Positions 24,101-33,019 are shown, numbered from the stretch's first letter. The stretch is DNA of 64,000 nucleotides from Kribbella pittospori (GCF_004331465.1 NZ_SJKB01000001.1:744001-808000); one strand, 5' to 3'. Made by a program: numbers and translations. Notes: generated by a model from the letters alone, not told the origin.

Positions 24101-26834
24101 CGGCCGGCGCGGTGTACGAGATGTTGGCGCCGTTCTGGTTGCCACCGGCACCGTAGTTCTCGTCCCAGGCCTTGTTGATCGCCGCCTTGTAGGCGTGCTC
24201 ACCGGCCGGGATGGTGTAGGTGCCCTTCCACACCTTGTCCTTCGGGTCCAGCGTCAGTTGCGCCTGGTCGCAGTCCGGCGACCAGTCCGCCTGGCAGCCC
24301 ATCTCACTGTTGTGGTCGCCCGGCACGCTGACGTTGGCGGGCTGCACGACCGGACCGGTGCCGCCGCCACCGCCGCCCGGCGCAGCAGCGTCGCCGACGA
24401 CGCCGTACGACCCGGACACCGAGTAGTGGCCCGACACGTCCCGCAGCACCGCGCGGTACTCGAGCAGCGTCCCCTTCGGCACCCCAGACACGTCCTGGAA
24501 CACCCGGTACGGCGCATTGTCGTCAGAACCGAGCCGCTGCCACGCAGTCGTCCCCACAGGCCGGTAGCCGAACGTCACAGTGACCGGAGTGTTCGCGGGG
24601 ACCGCGGCGGCGATCTCAGCACGCCCCCCGACCGTCGCACCGAGCTCCGGCGAGCTCACGTAGACGGCCGGTGCCTTGGACGGCGACGGCACCTTGCTCT
24701 GGGCCTGATAGACCGTGACGGACAGCGGCGCCTGGCTGAGCAGCACCCGGCCCTCGCGGTCGGTCCGCACCGCCTGGGAGCCACCGTAGACCGGCTTGAA
24801 CGAGGTGTTCGACCCGTACGTCGGGATCGTCGCAGAGGCGGCGGTCTCCGAGTTGTTCGCGACCACCAGGTACTCGACGTTGTCGCTGCCGAGCCGGCTG
24901 AACGCGTACAGCCCACTGGTGTTCGACGAGTACCGGTGCACCTGCCGCCCGTCGGCCAGCGCCGGGTACTTCGCCCGCAGCTTCTGCAGCGCCGCGATGT
25001 GCTTGTACATCGGCGCGTTGGCGTCGTACCTGTCCTGGCTGCCGATCGTCGTCGTACCGGTGCTGTCGACGACCTCGTCGTCGGTGTAGTCGGCCGTCTT
25101 GGTGGCGAACAAGTCCTGCCGCGCGTCCTTGTCACCGCCCGGACCGGTGAAGCCCTGCTCGTCGCCGTAGTAGATGACCGGCTGACCGCGAGTGAGGAAC
25201 ATCAGCGAGTGCGCGAGCTTGTCGCGGGCGAGCAGCTCCTGGCCGTTCGCGCCGCCCTGCTTGAGGAACGTGCCGACCCGGCCCATGTCGTGGTTGCCGA
25301 GGAACGTCGGCAGTTGGTACGCGTTCGAGTCGGCGTCGGTGTAGTAGTCGTCGTTCGCATAGAGGTCGCGCAGCTTGATACTCGGATCGCCCTTCGCGAA
25401 CGCCACCGCGTTCTGCTGGAAGCCGAAGTCGAGGGTCGCCTGCAGCGCGCCGGCCGTGGTGTACGTCGACATGAACTTCGGGTCGGCGTCGAACACCTCG
25501 CCGAACATGAAGAAGTCCTTCGCGCCGGCACCCTTGGCCGCGGCCAGGATCTGCGGCGAGAACTTCTGCCAGAACTCCAGGTTGACGTGCTTGACCGTGT
25601 CGATCCGGAACCCGTCGATGCCGAACTCGGCCCAGCTCTTGTAGACGTCGATCATCCCGTCGCGGACCCGCGGCTGCTCGGTGAACAGGTCGTCCAGACC
25701 GACGAAGTCGCCGTACTCCGCGCTCTCACCGGCGAACGTCGAGTCGCCGCGGTTGTGGTACAGCGTCGGATCGTTCAGCCAGGCCGGGACCTTCACGGTC
25801 TCGTCGGCCGGGGTGCGGAACACCGGCACGTTCGGGAACGACGTGTTCCGGTCCAGCGGCGGGAAGACGTCGCCACCGGCGTAGGTCTTGTCGTCGAAGA
25901 CGTTGCCGGCAGCATCCTTGTACGGCGACGTGGACTTCGGGATGTAGCCGTACTGACCGGACTGGTACGCGATCACGTCCGCGGTGTGGTTGGTGATGAT
26001 GTCGAAGAAGACCTTCATGCCCTTGCGATGGGCCAGGTCGATCAGCCGCTTCATGTCCGCATTCGTGCCCAGATGCGGGTCGATCTGGGTGAAGTCGGTG
26101 ATCCAGTAGCCGTGGTACCCGGCGCTCACGTCGGCACCGGCGCCCTGCACCGGCCGGTTCTTGAACGACGGCGTGAGCCAGATGGACGTCGTACCGAGGG
26201 ACTTGATGTAGTCGAGCTTCTGGATCACGCCGGACAGGTCGCCGCCGTGGTAGAAGCCCTTGTCGGTCGGGTCCAGGCCGGTCTGTAGCCGGTCGCCGGT
26301 CAGCCCGCCGGCGTCGTTGGACTTGTCGCCGTTGGCGAACCGGTCCGCCATCAGGAAGTAGAACCGTTCCTTGGTCAGGTCCTGGCGCAGGCTCGGCGAC
26401 GACAGCGCCTTGTCGGCCGGGGTCACCGCCGACCCGGCCAGGTCGACCGGCTTCACACTGACGACGTGGCTGGTGTCGTCGTAGCTGAACGCGAGCTTGG
26501 CCGGTCCCTCGATCCGCAGCGGGATGTTCGGGCCGTTCAGCACCCCACCGGCGCCGTAGTTCTCGTCCCAGCTCCCGTTGACCGCGACCTTGTACTCGTA
26601 CGAGCCGGCCGGCACGTCGAAGACCTTCGCGTACGGCGCGGCCGCACCCAGACTGGTCGCCGCACAGCCCGGATCCCAGTCACCCGCGCAGCCGAGCTCG
26701 CTCTGCAGCGACCCGGCCAGCGTGATCACCCGATCGGCCGCGACCTGCGCGGGCGCCGGTGCCGCCGTACCGAGTCCGAGCACGACCACCGCTACCGCAG
26801 TGAACCCTGCCGTCCATCGCCTGAACCCGCGCAT
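21150..26834 (-). CDS. Secreted alpha-amylase/type I pullulanase fusion (amylopullulanase)
   Basis: 1,894 residues from ATG 26834 (GGGAGGGG 6 nt upstream). Order: signal peptide (1-30); an X25/SusE-like starch-binding module (about 34-125); a GH13 amylase domain with DIITNHTADV (about 278), DGFRIDTVKHV (410), GEVFDADP (445) and FLGNHDMGR (512); a beta-sandwich region near 720-820; two more X25-like modules (about 840 and 940, SELGCPADWDPAC type); then a pullulanase with CBM48-like RFTLWAPTAQKVNLLV (about 1180), FNWGYDPYHW (1370), LDQVYNHT (1420), RVDGFRFDLMGHH (1487), YGEGWNFGE (1527) and YVDAHDNETLWD (1660). It should cleave alpha-1,4 and alpha-1,6 bonds in starch, glycogen or pullulan outside the cell. 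It is monocistronic between a sirtuin operon and a convergent gene. Confidence 0.93.
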   Translation of the reverse strand: MRGFRRWTAGFTAVAVVVLGLGTAAPAPAQVAADRVITLAGSLQSELGCAGDWDPGCAATSLGAAAPYAKVFDVPAGSYEYKVAVNGSWDENYGAGGVLNGPNIPLRIEGPAKLAFSYDDTSHVVSVKPVDLAGSAVTPADKALSSPSLRQDLTKERFYFLMADRFANGDKSNDAGGLTGDRLQTGLDPTDKGFYHGGDLSGVIQKLDYIKSLGTTSIWLTPSFKNRPVQGAGADVSAGYHGYWITDFTQIDPHLGTNADMKRLIDLAHRKGMKVFFDIITNHTADVIAYQSGQYGYIPKSTSPYKDAAGNVFDDKTYAGGDVFPPLDRNTSFPNVPVFRTPADETVKVPAWLNDPTLYHNRGDSTFAGESAEYGDFVGLDDLFTEQPRVRDGMIDVYKSWAEFGIDGFRIDTVKHVNLEFWQKFSPQILAAAKGAGAKDFFMFGEVFDADPKFMSTYTTAGALQATLDFGFQQNAVAFAKGDPSIKLRDLYANDDYYTDADSNAYQLPTFLGNHDMGRVGTFLKQGGANGQELLARDKLAHSLMFLTRGQPVIYYGDEQGFTGPGGDKDARQDLFATKTADYTDDEVVDSTGTTTIGSQDRYDANAPMYKHIAALQKLRAKYPALADGRQVHRYSSNTSGLYAFSRLGSDNVEYLVVANNSETAASATIPTYGSNTSFKPVYGGSQAVRTDREGRVLLSQAPLSVTVYQAQSKVPSPSKAPAVYVSSPELGATVGGRAEIAAAVPANTPVTVTFGYRPVGTTAWQRLGSDDNAPYRVFQDVSGVPKGTLLEYRAVLRDVSGHYSVSGSYGVVGDAAAPGGGGGGTGPVVQPANVSVPGDHNSEMGCQADWSPDCDQAQLTLDPKDKVWKGTYTIPAGEHAYKAAINKAWDENYGAGGNQNGANISYTAPAGPVTFYYEHGRHFATSSAEGPIITVPGSFQSELGCPADWDPACMRPWLTDENGDGTYTWSTSELKAGSYEAKVAHNLSFDESYPANNVPITVPADGLVVTFSYVLATHALTVTTSRPGAQPDLSQAKAYWVGRDLLAVPPVAHPERSRWRLHWSDDGSLKVDADDIGGTSAGLRYDSGGIPAAVLAKFPALKGYTALRLDHADARKILTGQLGLAQYDDAGRLLDATGVQIPGVLDDLYVASAAGRSYGVTWQGGAPRFTLWAPTAQKVNLLVGLQTIAMKRGDDGSWSVSGPRSWKNAAYRYQVTVFAPSTGKVETNVVTDPYSVALTTDSAYSVAVDLNDPAGKPALWSSTPSPKLARAVDSTIYELHVRDFSISDSTVPAAHRGTYLAFADEGNGTKHLRALAAAGLNTVHLLPTFDIASIPETGQQSPACNLKALPPDSDQQQACVTAVAAKDGFNWGYDPYHWLAPEGSYATQRDGLARVAEFRTMVGGLHKSGLRVVLDQVYNHTPAAGQAPTSVLDKVVPGYYQRLNATGKVETSTCCSNIATEHAMAEKIMVDSTVSWARNYRVDGFRFDLMGHHSKANMLKVRAALDKLTLANDGVDGKKIYLYGEGWNFGEVANDALFVQARQGNLGGTGIGTFSDRLRDAVRGGGPFDENPRIQGFGSGAASDPNGDPVNGSSADRAKRLAHDTDLVQLGLAGNLRAFSFKSAESGAVVRGDGIDYNGSPAGYADQPDEVITYVDAHDNETLWDSLTYKLPTAMTMPDRIRMNTVSLATTALAQTPSFWHAGADMLRSKSLDRNSYDSGDWFNTLDWTGADNGFGHGLPPKPDNEAKWQYMQPLLANPALKPTATDVATASAAAEDLLKLRFSTPLFRLGTADLINQKLTFPLSGTTPGVITMHLDDTVGPNVDPTLKGVLVVFNTTGSTVTQTIPALAGQSLSLSPVQSAGSDAVVKQTTWTAGTGTATVPPRTVAVLVHR

Positions 26835-26908
26835 CCCGGTCCCCTCCCAGCCGACTGAGCCTGCCGGGACGCTAACCCGCCACTCTCACCGTGAGGAGGC
26901 CTCAAATA

Positions 26909-27643
26909 TCACGGTCGGATCACGAGCCGCGGGAGAGTGGATTCGATGGGGGTGTGGAGGACGGTTGTGGCTTCGTCGTCGTAGGGGCTTGGTTCGGCGT
27001 TGAGGATCAGGAGGGGTTTGCCGGCGTTGAGGGCTATGTCGCAGAGGCCGGCGGCAGGGTAGACCTGGAGGGACGTGCCGACGGCCAGGAAGACGTCGGC
27101 TGACTCGGTGGCGGCGACGGCGGCGTCGAGGACTCGGCGGTCCAGGGACTGGCCGAAAGAGACGGTGGCTGACTTGAGGATGCCGCCGCACACCTCACAG
27201 GCTGGGTCTTCGTCGCCGGCGTCGAGACGGCGCAGTACGTCGGCCATCGGGATCCGCCGGCCGCACTCCAGGCAGTCGACGAAGCGGACCGTCCCGTGCA
27301 GTTCGTGGACGAGCTCTGGTGACGAGCCAGCCTTCTGATGGAGGCCGTCGACGTTCTGAGTGATCAGTCCGGTCAGGCGGCCCTGTCGCTCGAGCTCCAC
27401 GAGCGCCAGGTGGCCCGGGTTCGGCTCCATCGTCCAGACCGGTACGGCGAGGCGGTGCTTCCACGCCTCCACGCGGACCGCGCGGCTGGCGACGTACTCG
27501 TCGATGTCGAACATCGCCTGCGCGGCCGGGTTCTTCGTCCACACACCCTGCGGGCCGCGGAAGTCGGGGATCCCGGACGCGGTCGAGATCCCGGCCCCGG
27601 TCAGTACGGCGATACGGTCAGCGTCGATCAATGGGTCGATCAC
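26909..27643 (-). CDS. NAD-dependent protein deacylase (sirtuin)
   Basis: 244 residues from GTG 27643, which overlaps the stop of the upstream acetyltransferase (GTGA). Sirtuin motifs: LTGAGISTASGIPDFRG, LITQNVDGLHQKAG, VHELHGTVRFVDCLEC with the catalytic His, the Zn-binding C-x2-C pairs (CLEC and CEVC), VSFGQSL and VFLAVGTSLQVYPAAGL. It removes acyl groups from lysines at the cost of NAD. The frame continues upstream into the acetyltransferase gene without sirtuin features, so the short start is taken. Co-transcription with two acetyltransferases suggests opposing activities, which is inference. Confidence 0.9.
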   Translation of the reverse strand: MIDPLIDADRIAVLTGAGISTASGIPDFRGPQGVWTKNPAAQAMFDIDEYVASRAVRVEAWKHRLAVPVWTMEPNPGHLALVELERQGRLTGLITQNVDGLHQKAGSSPELVHELHGTVRFVDCLECGRRIPMADVLRRLDAGDEDPACEVCGGILKSATVSFGQSLDRRVLDAAVAATESADVFLAVGTSLQVYPAAGLCDIALNAGKPLLILNAEPSPYDDEATTVLHTPIESTLPRLVIRP

Positions 27644-28200
27644 GCAGTCGAACGTACTGCCTTCCAGTCCGAGGCCAAGACCGACATCACGATCTCGTCG
27701 ACCCACTCGCCCTCCCACAGCAGCGAGTCCCGCAGCCGGCCCTCGACCACGAAGCCGGCCTTCTCGTACGCCCGCTGCGCCCGCGGATTGAAGGCGTACA
27801 CCCCGAGGCTGATCCGGTGCAGCCCGATCTCCTCGATGCCATAGCCGACGATCAGCCGGGTCGCCTCGGTCCCGAGACCGCGGCCCTGGCCGGCCGGACC
27901 GATCAGGATCCGGAAGTTGCAGCACTGGTTGTCGGGATCCCAGTCGTTCAGCACCGCCTCACCGACGACGACCCCGGAGGCCCTGTCCACGATCGCCAGA
28001 TCGAGCCGGTCAGTCTGGTCCTTCCGGGTCCGCATCCACTCGCGCGCCCGCTCCTCGCCGATCTCGCCGTGACTCCCGGTCAGCCGGGCGACATCCGGAT
28101 CGGCCATCGCCGCGGCCATCGCCTCGTAGTCGCCCTCGTCCAGCGGCCGCAGTACGACGAGCTCACCCGTGAGCGTCGGCTTCTCCGCGAAGTCGGTCAT
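27640..28200 (-). CDS. GNAT acetyltransferase, RimJ/RimL type (copy 2)
   Basis: 186 residues. GNAT features: LVVLRPLDEGDYEAM at the N-terminus, the acetyl-CoA loop GPAGQGRGLGTEATRLIV, then YAFNPRAQRAYEKAGFVVEGRLRDSLLWEGEWVDE. It resembles the gene just upstream over its whole length, a tandem duplication. ATG 28200 overlaps the upstream stop, and its stop overlaps the sirtuin start. RimL-type enzymes modify protein N-termini, small molecules or antibiotics; the target is unknown. Confidence 0.85.
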   Translation of the reverse strand: MTDFAEKPTLTGELVVLRPLDEGDYEAMAAAMADPDVARLTGSHGEIGEERAREWMRTRKDQTDRLDLAIVDRASGVVVGEAVLNDWDPDNQCCNFRILIGPAGQGRGLGTEATRLIVGYGIEEIGLHRISLGVYAFNPRAQRAYEKAGFVVEGRLRDSLLWEGEWVDEIVMSVLASDWKAVRSTA

Positions 28201-28754
28201 GCCTTCGACCATTCGGGGGCCAGGATCGACATCAGGATGTCGTCGTGGCGTTCGCCGTCCAGGGCGACGGCTTGCCGCAGCCGGCCTTCCTCGACGAAGC
28301 CGGCCTTCTCGTACACCCGGCGCCCGCGCGGGTTGAAGGCGAAGACGGTGAGCGAGATGCGGTACAGCCCGAGCTGCTCGAAGGCATAGTCGACGACCAT
28401 TCGGGTGGCTTCGGTCCCGAGTCCCTGGCCACGGCCGTCCGCGCCGATCATGATCCGGAAGTTGCACGACTCGTCGTCCGGACTCCATCTGTTCAGCACT
28501 GCCTCGCCGACGGTCCGGCCGGTCGCCTTCGAAACGATCGCCAGGTCGAGGCGATCGGTCTGGTCCTTCCGGGTCCGCAGCCATTCGCGGTACGTCTCCT
28601 CCTCGACGCCGCTGCCGTCGTCGTGAGGATCGGTGAACCTGGTCACCTCAGGATCGGCCATCGCCACCACCAACGCGTCGTAGTCGCTCTCGTCCAGCGG
28701 GCGAAGGATCACGAGGTCGCCGATCAGCGTCGGTTTCACCGCGAAGTCAGTCAC
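28197..28754 (-). CDS. GNAT acetyltransferase, RimJ/RimL type (copy 1)
   Basis: 185 residues from GTG 28754. Shared with its downstream twin: MTDFAxKPTL start, REWLRTRKDQTDRLDLAIV, the acetyl-CoA loop GADGRGQGLGTEATRMVV and FNPRGRRVYEKAGFVEEGRLRQ. It has a small insertion (DDGSGVEEE) that the twin lacks. It begins 13 nt after the tusA-like stop, so it belongs to the same operon. Confidence 0.85.
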   Translation of the reverse strand: MTDFAVKPTLIGDLVILRPLDESDYDALVVAMADPEVTRFTDPHDDGSGVEEETYREWLRTRKDQTDRLDLAIVSKATGRTVGEAVLNRWSPDDESCNFRIMIGADGRGQGLGTEATRMVVDYAFEQLGLYRISLTVFAFNPRGRRVYEKAGFVEEGRLRQAVALDGERHDDILMSILAPEWSKA

Positions 28755-28767
28755 GAGCCGCAGTGTT

Positions 28768-28980
28768 TCAGCTGGCTCGGCGGATCACATACCTGTTTTC
28801 GTCGGCCGACAACAGGTCCTGGGAGCGCATCCGGCACCAGGCTGGGATGTCGGTGGCGGCGGCTGGGTCGTCGGCGAGGACGGTGACGGTGTCGCCGATC
28901 GCGACGGTCGGTAGTGCCTTGGCCAGTTTGATCACCGGGAGTGGGCAGAGCAGGCCGCGGCAGTCCAGGTCGACGTTCAC
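28768..28980 (-). CDS. TusA-type sulfur carrier/sulfurtransferase
   Basis: 70 residues from GTG 28980 (GTGA overlap with the cysteine desulfurase stop). The TusA signature CRGLLCPLPVIKLAKAL contains the active C-P-x-P cysteine near residue 12. TusA relays persulfide sulfur from a desulfurase to tRNA thiolation, molybdenum cofactor or other acceptors. The direct overlap with the desulfurase gene makes that enzyme the obvious donor. Confidence 0.88.
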   Translation of the reverse strand: MNVDLDCRGLLCPLPVIKLAKALPTVAIGDTVTVLADDPAAATDIPAWCRMRSQDLLSADENRYVIRRAS

Positions 28981-30092
28981 ATCCCCACCTCCGCGCGGAT
29001 CCGGCGGACGATCCCCGGCAGGACCGTGCAGAACCGGTCGATCTCGTCGTACGTCGTGGTCCGGGCCAGGGAGACGCGGACGTTGCCGTGGGTGAGCACG
29101 CCCATGGCTGCGAGGACGTGGGACGGTCGCAGGGTGCTCGACGTACAGGCCGAACCGCTGGAGACCGAGAAGCCTTCCGCGTCGAGGGCGGTGACGAGCG
29201 CCTCGCCGTCGACGTACAGACAGGAGAAGGTGAGGACGTGCGGCAAGCGGTCCTCGGGGTCGCCGACCACCTCGACGTCCGGGATCTCGGCTGCCACTCG
29301 TTGCCGGAGCTCGTCGATCCAGGCGTGGTGGTTCTTGTTCAGTTCGGCGGCTTCGGCGAGGCGGGCCTGGAGAGCGGCCGCGGCGGCGAGCGTGTTGGGG
29401 ATGTCCGGGAAGCCGGGGGAGAGGCCGTCCTCGCGCTCGTCCATCGGCCAGGCCGGCGCGATCCGGGTCCCCTTGCGCACCGCCAGCAGGCCGACTCCAG
29501 CAGGCCCACCCCACTTATGAGCGCTTGCCGTCAGCACCGACCATCCCGGCGGTACGGCGTCGCGCCCGATGGACGCGGCCGCGTCGACGAACAGCGGTAC
29601 GTCGCCACACGCCTCGGCGGCGGCCTCGATCGGCTGCCGCGTACCGACCTCATGGTTGGCCGACTGCAACGCCGCCACCGCGACACCCGGCGCCCGCACC
29701 GCCTCCCTGAACGCATCCAGGTCGACCCGTCCGACCATGTCCACGCCGACATCGACCCCCGCGTCCCCAGCGGTGTGCAGTACGGCGGAATGCTCGACAG
29801 CACTGTGGACAACGGCGGTGCCAACCCGCCTGCGGGCAGCCGTGATCGCAGTCAGCCCGGCGTGGATGGCCGCCGTACCGGAGGTGGTCAGGAACAGCTC
29901 ATCCGGCCGCACTCCGACCGCGTCGGCGAGGACCGCACGGGCGTTGTCCAGCAGCAGTCGCGCGGTCCGGCCCTCGTGGTGCAGGCGGACCGGATCGGCC
30001 CAGCCGGAATCGACTGCCGAGAGCAACATTTCCCGCGCCGCCGGGTGTAACGCCTCGGCCGACGCCGCGTCCAGATACGCACGCTCACTCAC
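28977..30092 (-). CDS. Cysteine desulfurase (NifS/IscS-like aminotransferase class V)
   Basis: 371 residues from GTG 30092. YLDAASAEALHPAAREML, LFLTTSGTAAIHAGL, the PLP-Lys motif VLTASAHKWGGPAGVG and the catalytic-Cys motif SVSSGSACTSSTLRPSHVL are all present. It converts cysteine to alanine, leaving a persulfide that the TusA-like partner can accept. The long in-frame extension to 30329 runs through the palindromic hairpin element and lacks homology, so the internal start is used. Confidence 0.88.
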   Translation of the reverse strand: MSERAYLDAASAEALHPAAREMLLSAVDSGWADPVRLHHEGRTARLLLDNARAVLADAVGVRPDELFLTTSGTAAIHAGLTAITAARRRVGTAVVHSAVEHSAVLHTAGDAGVDVGVDMVGRVDLDAFREAVRAPGVAVAALQSANHEVGTRQPIEAAAEACGDVPLFVDAAASIGRDAVPPGWSVLTASAHKWGGPAGVGLLAVRKGTRIAPAWPMDEREDGLSPGFPDIPNTLAAAAALQARLAEAAELNKNHHAWIDELRQRVAAEIPDVEVVGDPEDRLPHVLTFSCLYVDGEALVTALDAEGFSVSSGSACTSSTLRPSHVLAAMGVLTHGNVRVSLARTTTYDEIDRFCTVLPGIVRRIRAEVGM

Positions 30093-30104
30093 ACCGGAAA
30101 CGCT

Positions 30105-30268
30105 AGAGCATGTCTTCCCCTCCGATGCCGTAGCGAGGAGGTGCTCGGTGGAGTGGCTCGGTGTGCTGGAGTGAAGGTCTCGATGCGGCGCATCGTGGCC
30201 TTTGCTCCAGTGCAGCGAGACGCCCACCGAGTGCCCCGCAGTAGGCAGCGGAGGGGAAGACATGCTCT
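30105..30268 (+). repeat. 164-nt imperfect inverted repeat / long hairpin upstream of ctaC
   Basis: Outer arms are a perfect 20-bp inverted repeat: AGAGCATGTCTTCCCCTCCG at 30105-30124 and its complement at 30249-30268. Inside, CTCGGTGG (30144-30151) pairs with CCACCGAG (30224-30231), 30153-30179 pairs almost continuously with 30197-30223, and the apex CGATGC/GCATCG (30181-30186, 30190-30195) closes a 3-nt loop. In the inner stem every pairing that is not Watson-Crick apart from four or so true mismatches is G-U on the plus strand (eight counted), which favours an RNA read toward ctaC. No protein gene explains it. Confidence 0.85.
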
Positions 30269-30350
30269 TGGCCCTACCTCTGCGCAAGAACGACAAAGGT
30301 GTCCAGTAGTGTTTGGTCGTCAGTCTCACTTGGGAAGGGAAAGGCGCCCC

Positions 30351-31244
30351 GTGGGTTCGAACGGCACGCCCGGAGTGGACGAGCGCGCGGCAGGTCCTGC
30401 CGGCGCCACACGTCCGGCGAAGCGACGCCTCCTGGTCGGTAGTGCGGTGGTGCTCGGCACCCTGCTGCTGACCGGTTGTTCAGAGGCGACCACTGAGCAG
30501 TGGAAACGACTCGGTCTCCCCGAGGGCGCATCGGACCGGACCGAGGCTGTTCGAAGCCTCTGGGTCGGTGCCTGGATCGCCGCGCTGATCGTCGGTGCGA
30601 TGGTCTGGGGCCTGATCCTGTACGTCTCCGTGCGCTACCGCAAGCGCAACGACGAGGCTCCGAAGCAGGTCCGGTACAACCTGCCGCTCGAGGTGCTCTA
30701 CACGCTGGCGCCGTTCGCGATCATCGGTGTGCTGTTCTTCTACACCGTCGAGCACGGCAACAAGATCACCGCGATGTCGGACAACCCGGCGCACACGATC
30801 AACGTGGTCGGCCAGCAGTGGCAGTGGACCTTCAACTACAAGGACACCGTCGACGGGCAGGAAGGCGTCTGGGAGACCGGCACGCTGGAGAAGCCCGCCG
30901 AGCTGTGGCTGCCGGTGAACGAGTCGGTCCACTTCGACCTGACCTCGCCGGACGTCATCCACTCCTTCTGGGTGCCGTCGTTCTACTTCAAGCTCGACGT
31001 CATCCCGGGCCGGACCAACCGGTTCGAGCTCACCCCGACCAAGACCGGGACCTTCGCCGGCAAGTGCGCCGAGCTCTGCGGGCTCTACCACAGCCGGATG
31101 GTGTTCACCGTCAAGGTGGTCACCAAGGACGAGTACGACGCGCATCTGCGTGACCTGGCCGCCAGAGGCCAGACCGGCGCCGCCACCGGTGGACAAGACG
31201 CCACCACCATCCCCGGTCACGGGGAGCAGGAGGGGGAGAAGTGA
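30351..31244 (+). CDS. ctaC: Cytochrome c oxidase subunit II
   Basis: 297 residues from GTG 30351. A lipoprotein signal peptide ends in LLLTGCSE (lipobox), then two membrane helices ([20 protein letters not shown] and [15 protein letters not shown]) and a cupredoxin domain with the CuA site [24 protein letters not shown] is the aromatic electron-entry region. Subunit II accepts electrons from the bc1 complex's cytochrome cc subunit. It leads ctaC-ctaD-ctaF, overlapping ctaD by GTGA. Confidence 0.96.
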   Translation: MGSNGTPGVDERAAGPAGATRPAKRRLLVGSAVVLGTLLLTGCSEATTEQWKRLGLPEGASDRTEAVRSLWVGAWIAALIVGAMVWGLILYVSVRYRKRNDEAPKQVRYNLPLEVLYTLAPFAIIGVLFFYTVEHGNKITAMSDNPAHTINVVGQQWQWTFNYKDTVDGQEGVWETGTLEKPAELWLPVNESVHFDLTSPDVIHSFWVPSFYFKLDVIPGRTNRFELTPTKTGTFAGKCAELCGLYHSRMVFTVKVVTKDEYDAHLRDLAARGQTGAATGGQDATTIPGHGEQEGEK

Positions 31245-33019
31245 CCGACTTCGCCGAGCGCACCGGCGCCATCGGTACAACCACCACCGCGTTGCCGCGG
31301 CGGCGCAGCAAGGGCCAGATCGCGGTCAAGTGGCTGACCACCACCGACCACAAGCTGATCGGCCACATGTACCTGATCACGTCGTTCGCGTTCTTCCTGG
31401 TCGGCGGTGTGATGGCTCTGCTCATCCGCGCCGAGCTGGCCAAGCCGGGCCTGCAGATCGTGAACGAAGAGGTCTACAACCAGCTCTTCACCATGCACGG
31501 CACGATCATGCTGCTGCTGTTCGCGACGCCGCTGTTCGTCGGCTTCGCGAACGAGATCATGCCGATCCAGATCGGTGCGCCGGACGTCGCGTTCCCACGG
31601 CTGAACATGTTCAGCTTCTGGCTGTTCCTGTTCGGCGGTCTGATCACGATCAGCGGCTTCTTCACCCCGGGCGGTGCGGCCGACTTCGGCTGGTTCGCCT
31701 ACGCGCCGCTGTCCAACGCGGTCCGCTCGCCGGGCATCGGCGGTGACCTGTGGATCATGGGTCTGTGGATGGCCGGTCTGGGCACCATCCTCGGTGCGGT
31801 CAACTTCGTCACGACCATCATCACCATGCGCGCACCGGGTATGACGATGTTCCGGATGCCGATCTTCACCTGGAACATCCTGGTCACGTCGATCCTCGTG
31901 CTGATCGCGTTCCCGATCCTGGCCGGCGCGCTGCTGATGCTGGAGGCGGATCGAGCCCTGGGGGCTCACGTCTTCGATGCCGCGAACGGTGGGCCATTAC
32001 TTTGGCAACACCTGTTCTGGTTCTTCGGCCATCCCGAGGTCTACATCATCGCGCTGCCCTTCTTCGGCATCATCACCGAGATCCTGCCGGTGTTCAGCCG
32101 CAAGCCCGTTTTCGGCTACATCGGCCTGGTCTCCGCGACGCTCGGTATCGCCGTCCTGTCGGTGGCGGTGTGGGCGCACCACATGTTCGTCACCGGTGCG
32201 GTGAACCTGCCGTTCTTCTCCTTCATGACGTTCTTGATCGCAGTGCCTACCGGCGTGAAGTTCTTCAACTGGATAGGCACGATCTGGGGCGGATCGGTGT
32301 CGTTCGACACGCCGATGCTGTGGTCGGTGGGCTTCCTCACGACCTTCCTCTTCGGCGGCCTGACCGGCATCATCCTGGCCTCGCCGGCGCTGGACTACCA
32401 GCTGTCCGACTCGTACTTCGTGGTCGCGCACTTCCACTACGTCGTCTTCGGCACCGTGGTGTTCGCGATGTTCGCCGGGTTCTACTTCTGGTGGCCGAAG
32501 TTCACCGGCCGGATGCTCGACGAGCGGCTCGGGAAGCTGCACTTCTGGTTGCTGTTCATCGGCTTCCACACGACGTTCCTGGTGCAGCACTGGCTGGGTG
32601 TCGAGGGCATGCCGCGGCGCTACGCGTCGTACGGCGCGAACGAAGGCTTCACCACGCTGAACGAGGTCTCCAGCGTCGGTGCCTTCATCCTCGGTCTGTC
32701 GATGCTGCCGTTCTTCTACAACGTCTACAAGTCGCGGAAGTCGCCGCAGGTGGGCGTGGACGACCCGTGGGGTTGGGGCCGCTCGCTGGAGTGGGCGACC
32801 AGTTCCCCGCCGCCGCGGCACAACTTCGAGAAGCTGCCGCGGATCCGGTCGGAAAGCCCGGCGTTCGACCTGCACCATGCCGACCTGGCCCTGGCCGAGT
32901 ACCCGGACAACCGGGCCGGCAAGGACAACCTGCTGGACGCCGGTGAGGACGAGGGCCGGGTCGAGCACCTGCAGCAGGTGGCCGGCGATACCGACGCTGA
33001 GGGGAAGGACAAGGCGTGA
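31241..33019 (+). CDS. ctaD: Cytochrome c oxidase subunit I (aa3 type)
   Basis: 592 residues, about 12 membrane helices. Visible marks: [30 protein letters not shown] with the low-spin haem His, [19 protein letters not shown] with the CuB His-Tyr region, [10 protein letters not shown] (His pair) and [11 protein letters not shown] with the haem a3/a ligands. Catalyses O2 reduction coupled to proton pumping. The C-terminal cytoplasmic tail (about residues 500-592) is acidic and charged, as usual in actinobacteria. Confidence 0.97.
   Translation: MTDFAERTGAIGTTTTALPRRRSKGQIAVKWLTTTDHKLIGHMYLITSFAFFLVGGVMALLIRAELAKPGLQIVNEEVYNQLFTMHGTIMLLLFATPLFVGFANEIMPIQIGAPDVAFPRLNMFSFWLFLFGGLITISGFFTPGGAADFGWFAYAPLSNAVRSPGIGGDLWIMGLWMAGLGTILGAVNFVTTIITMRAPGMTMFRMPIFTWNILVTSILVLIAFPILAGALLMLEADRALGAHVFDAANGGPLLWQHLFWFFGHPEVYIIALPFFGIITEILPVFSRKPVFGYIGLVSATLGIAVLSVAVWAHHMFVTGAVNLPFFSFMTFLIAVPTGVKFFNWIGTIWGGSVSFDTPMLWSVGFLTTFLFGGLTGIILASPALDYQLSDSYFVVAHFHYVVFGTVVFAMFAGFYFWWPKFTGRMLDERLGKLHFWLLFIGFHTTFLVQHWLGVEGMPRRYASYGANEGFTTLNEVSSVGAFILGLSMLPFFYNVYKSRKSPQVGVDDPWGWGRSLEWATSSPPPRHNFEKLPRIRSESPAFDLHHADLALAEYPDNRAGKDNLLDAGEDEGRVEHLQQVAGDTDAEGKDKA

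Noticed and set aside
23301..26288. A 995-codon open frame antisense to the amylase-pullulanase
   Set aside because: It is an Arg/Val-rich mirror of a gene with strong GH13 motifs; long antisense frames are expected at this G+C content. No ribosome site or recognisable domain.
30093..30329. N-terminal extension of the cysteine desulfurase
   Set aside because: It would run through the 164-nt hairpin element and lacks family similarity; homology starts at YLDAASAEALHP just after GTG 30092.
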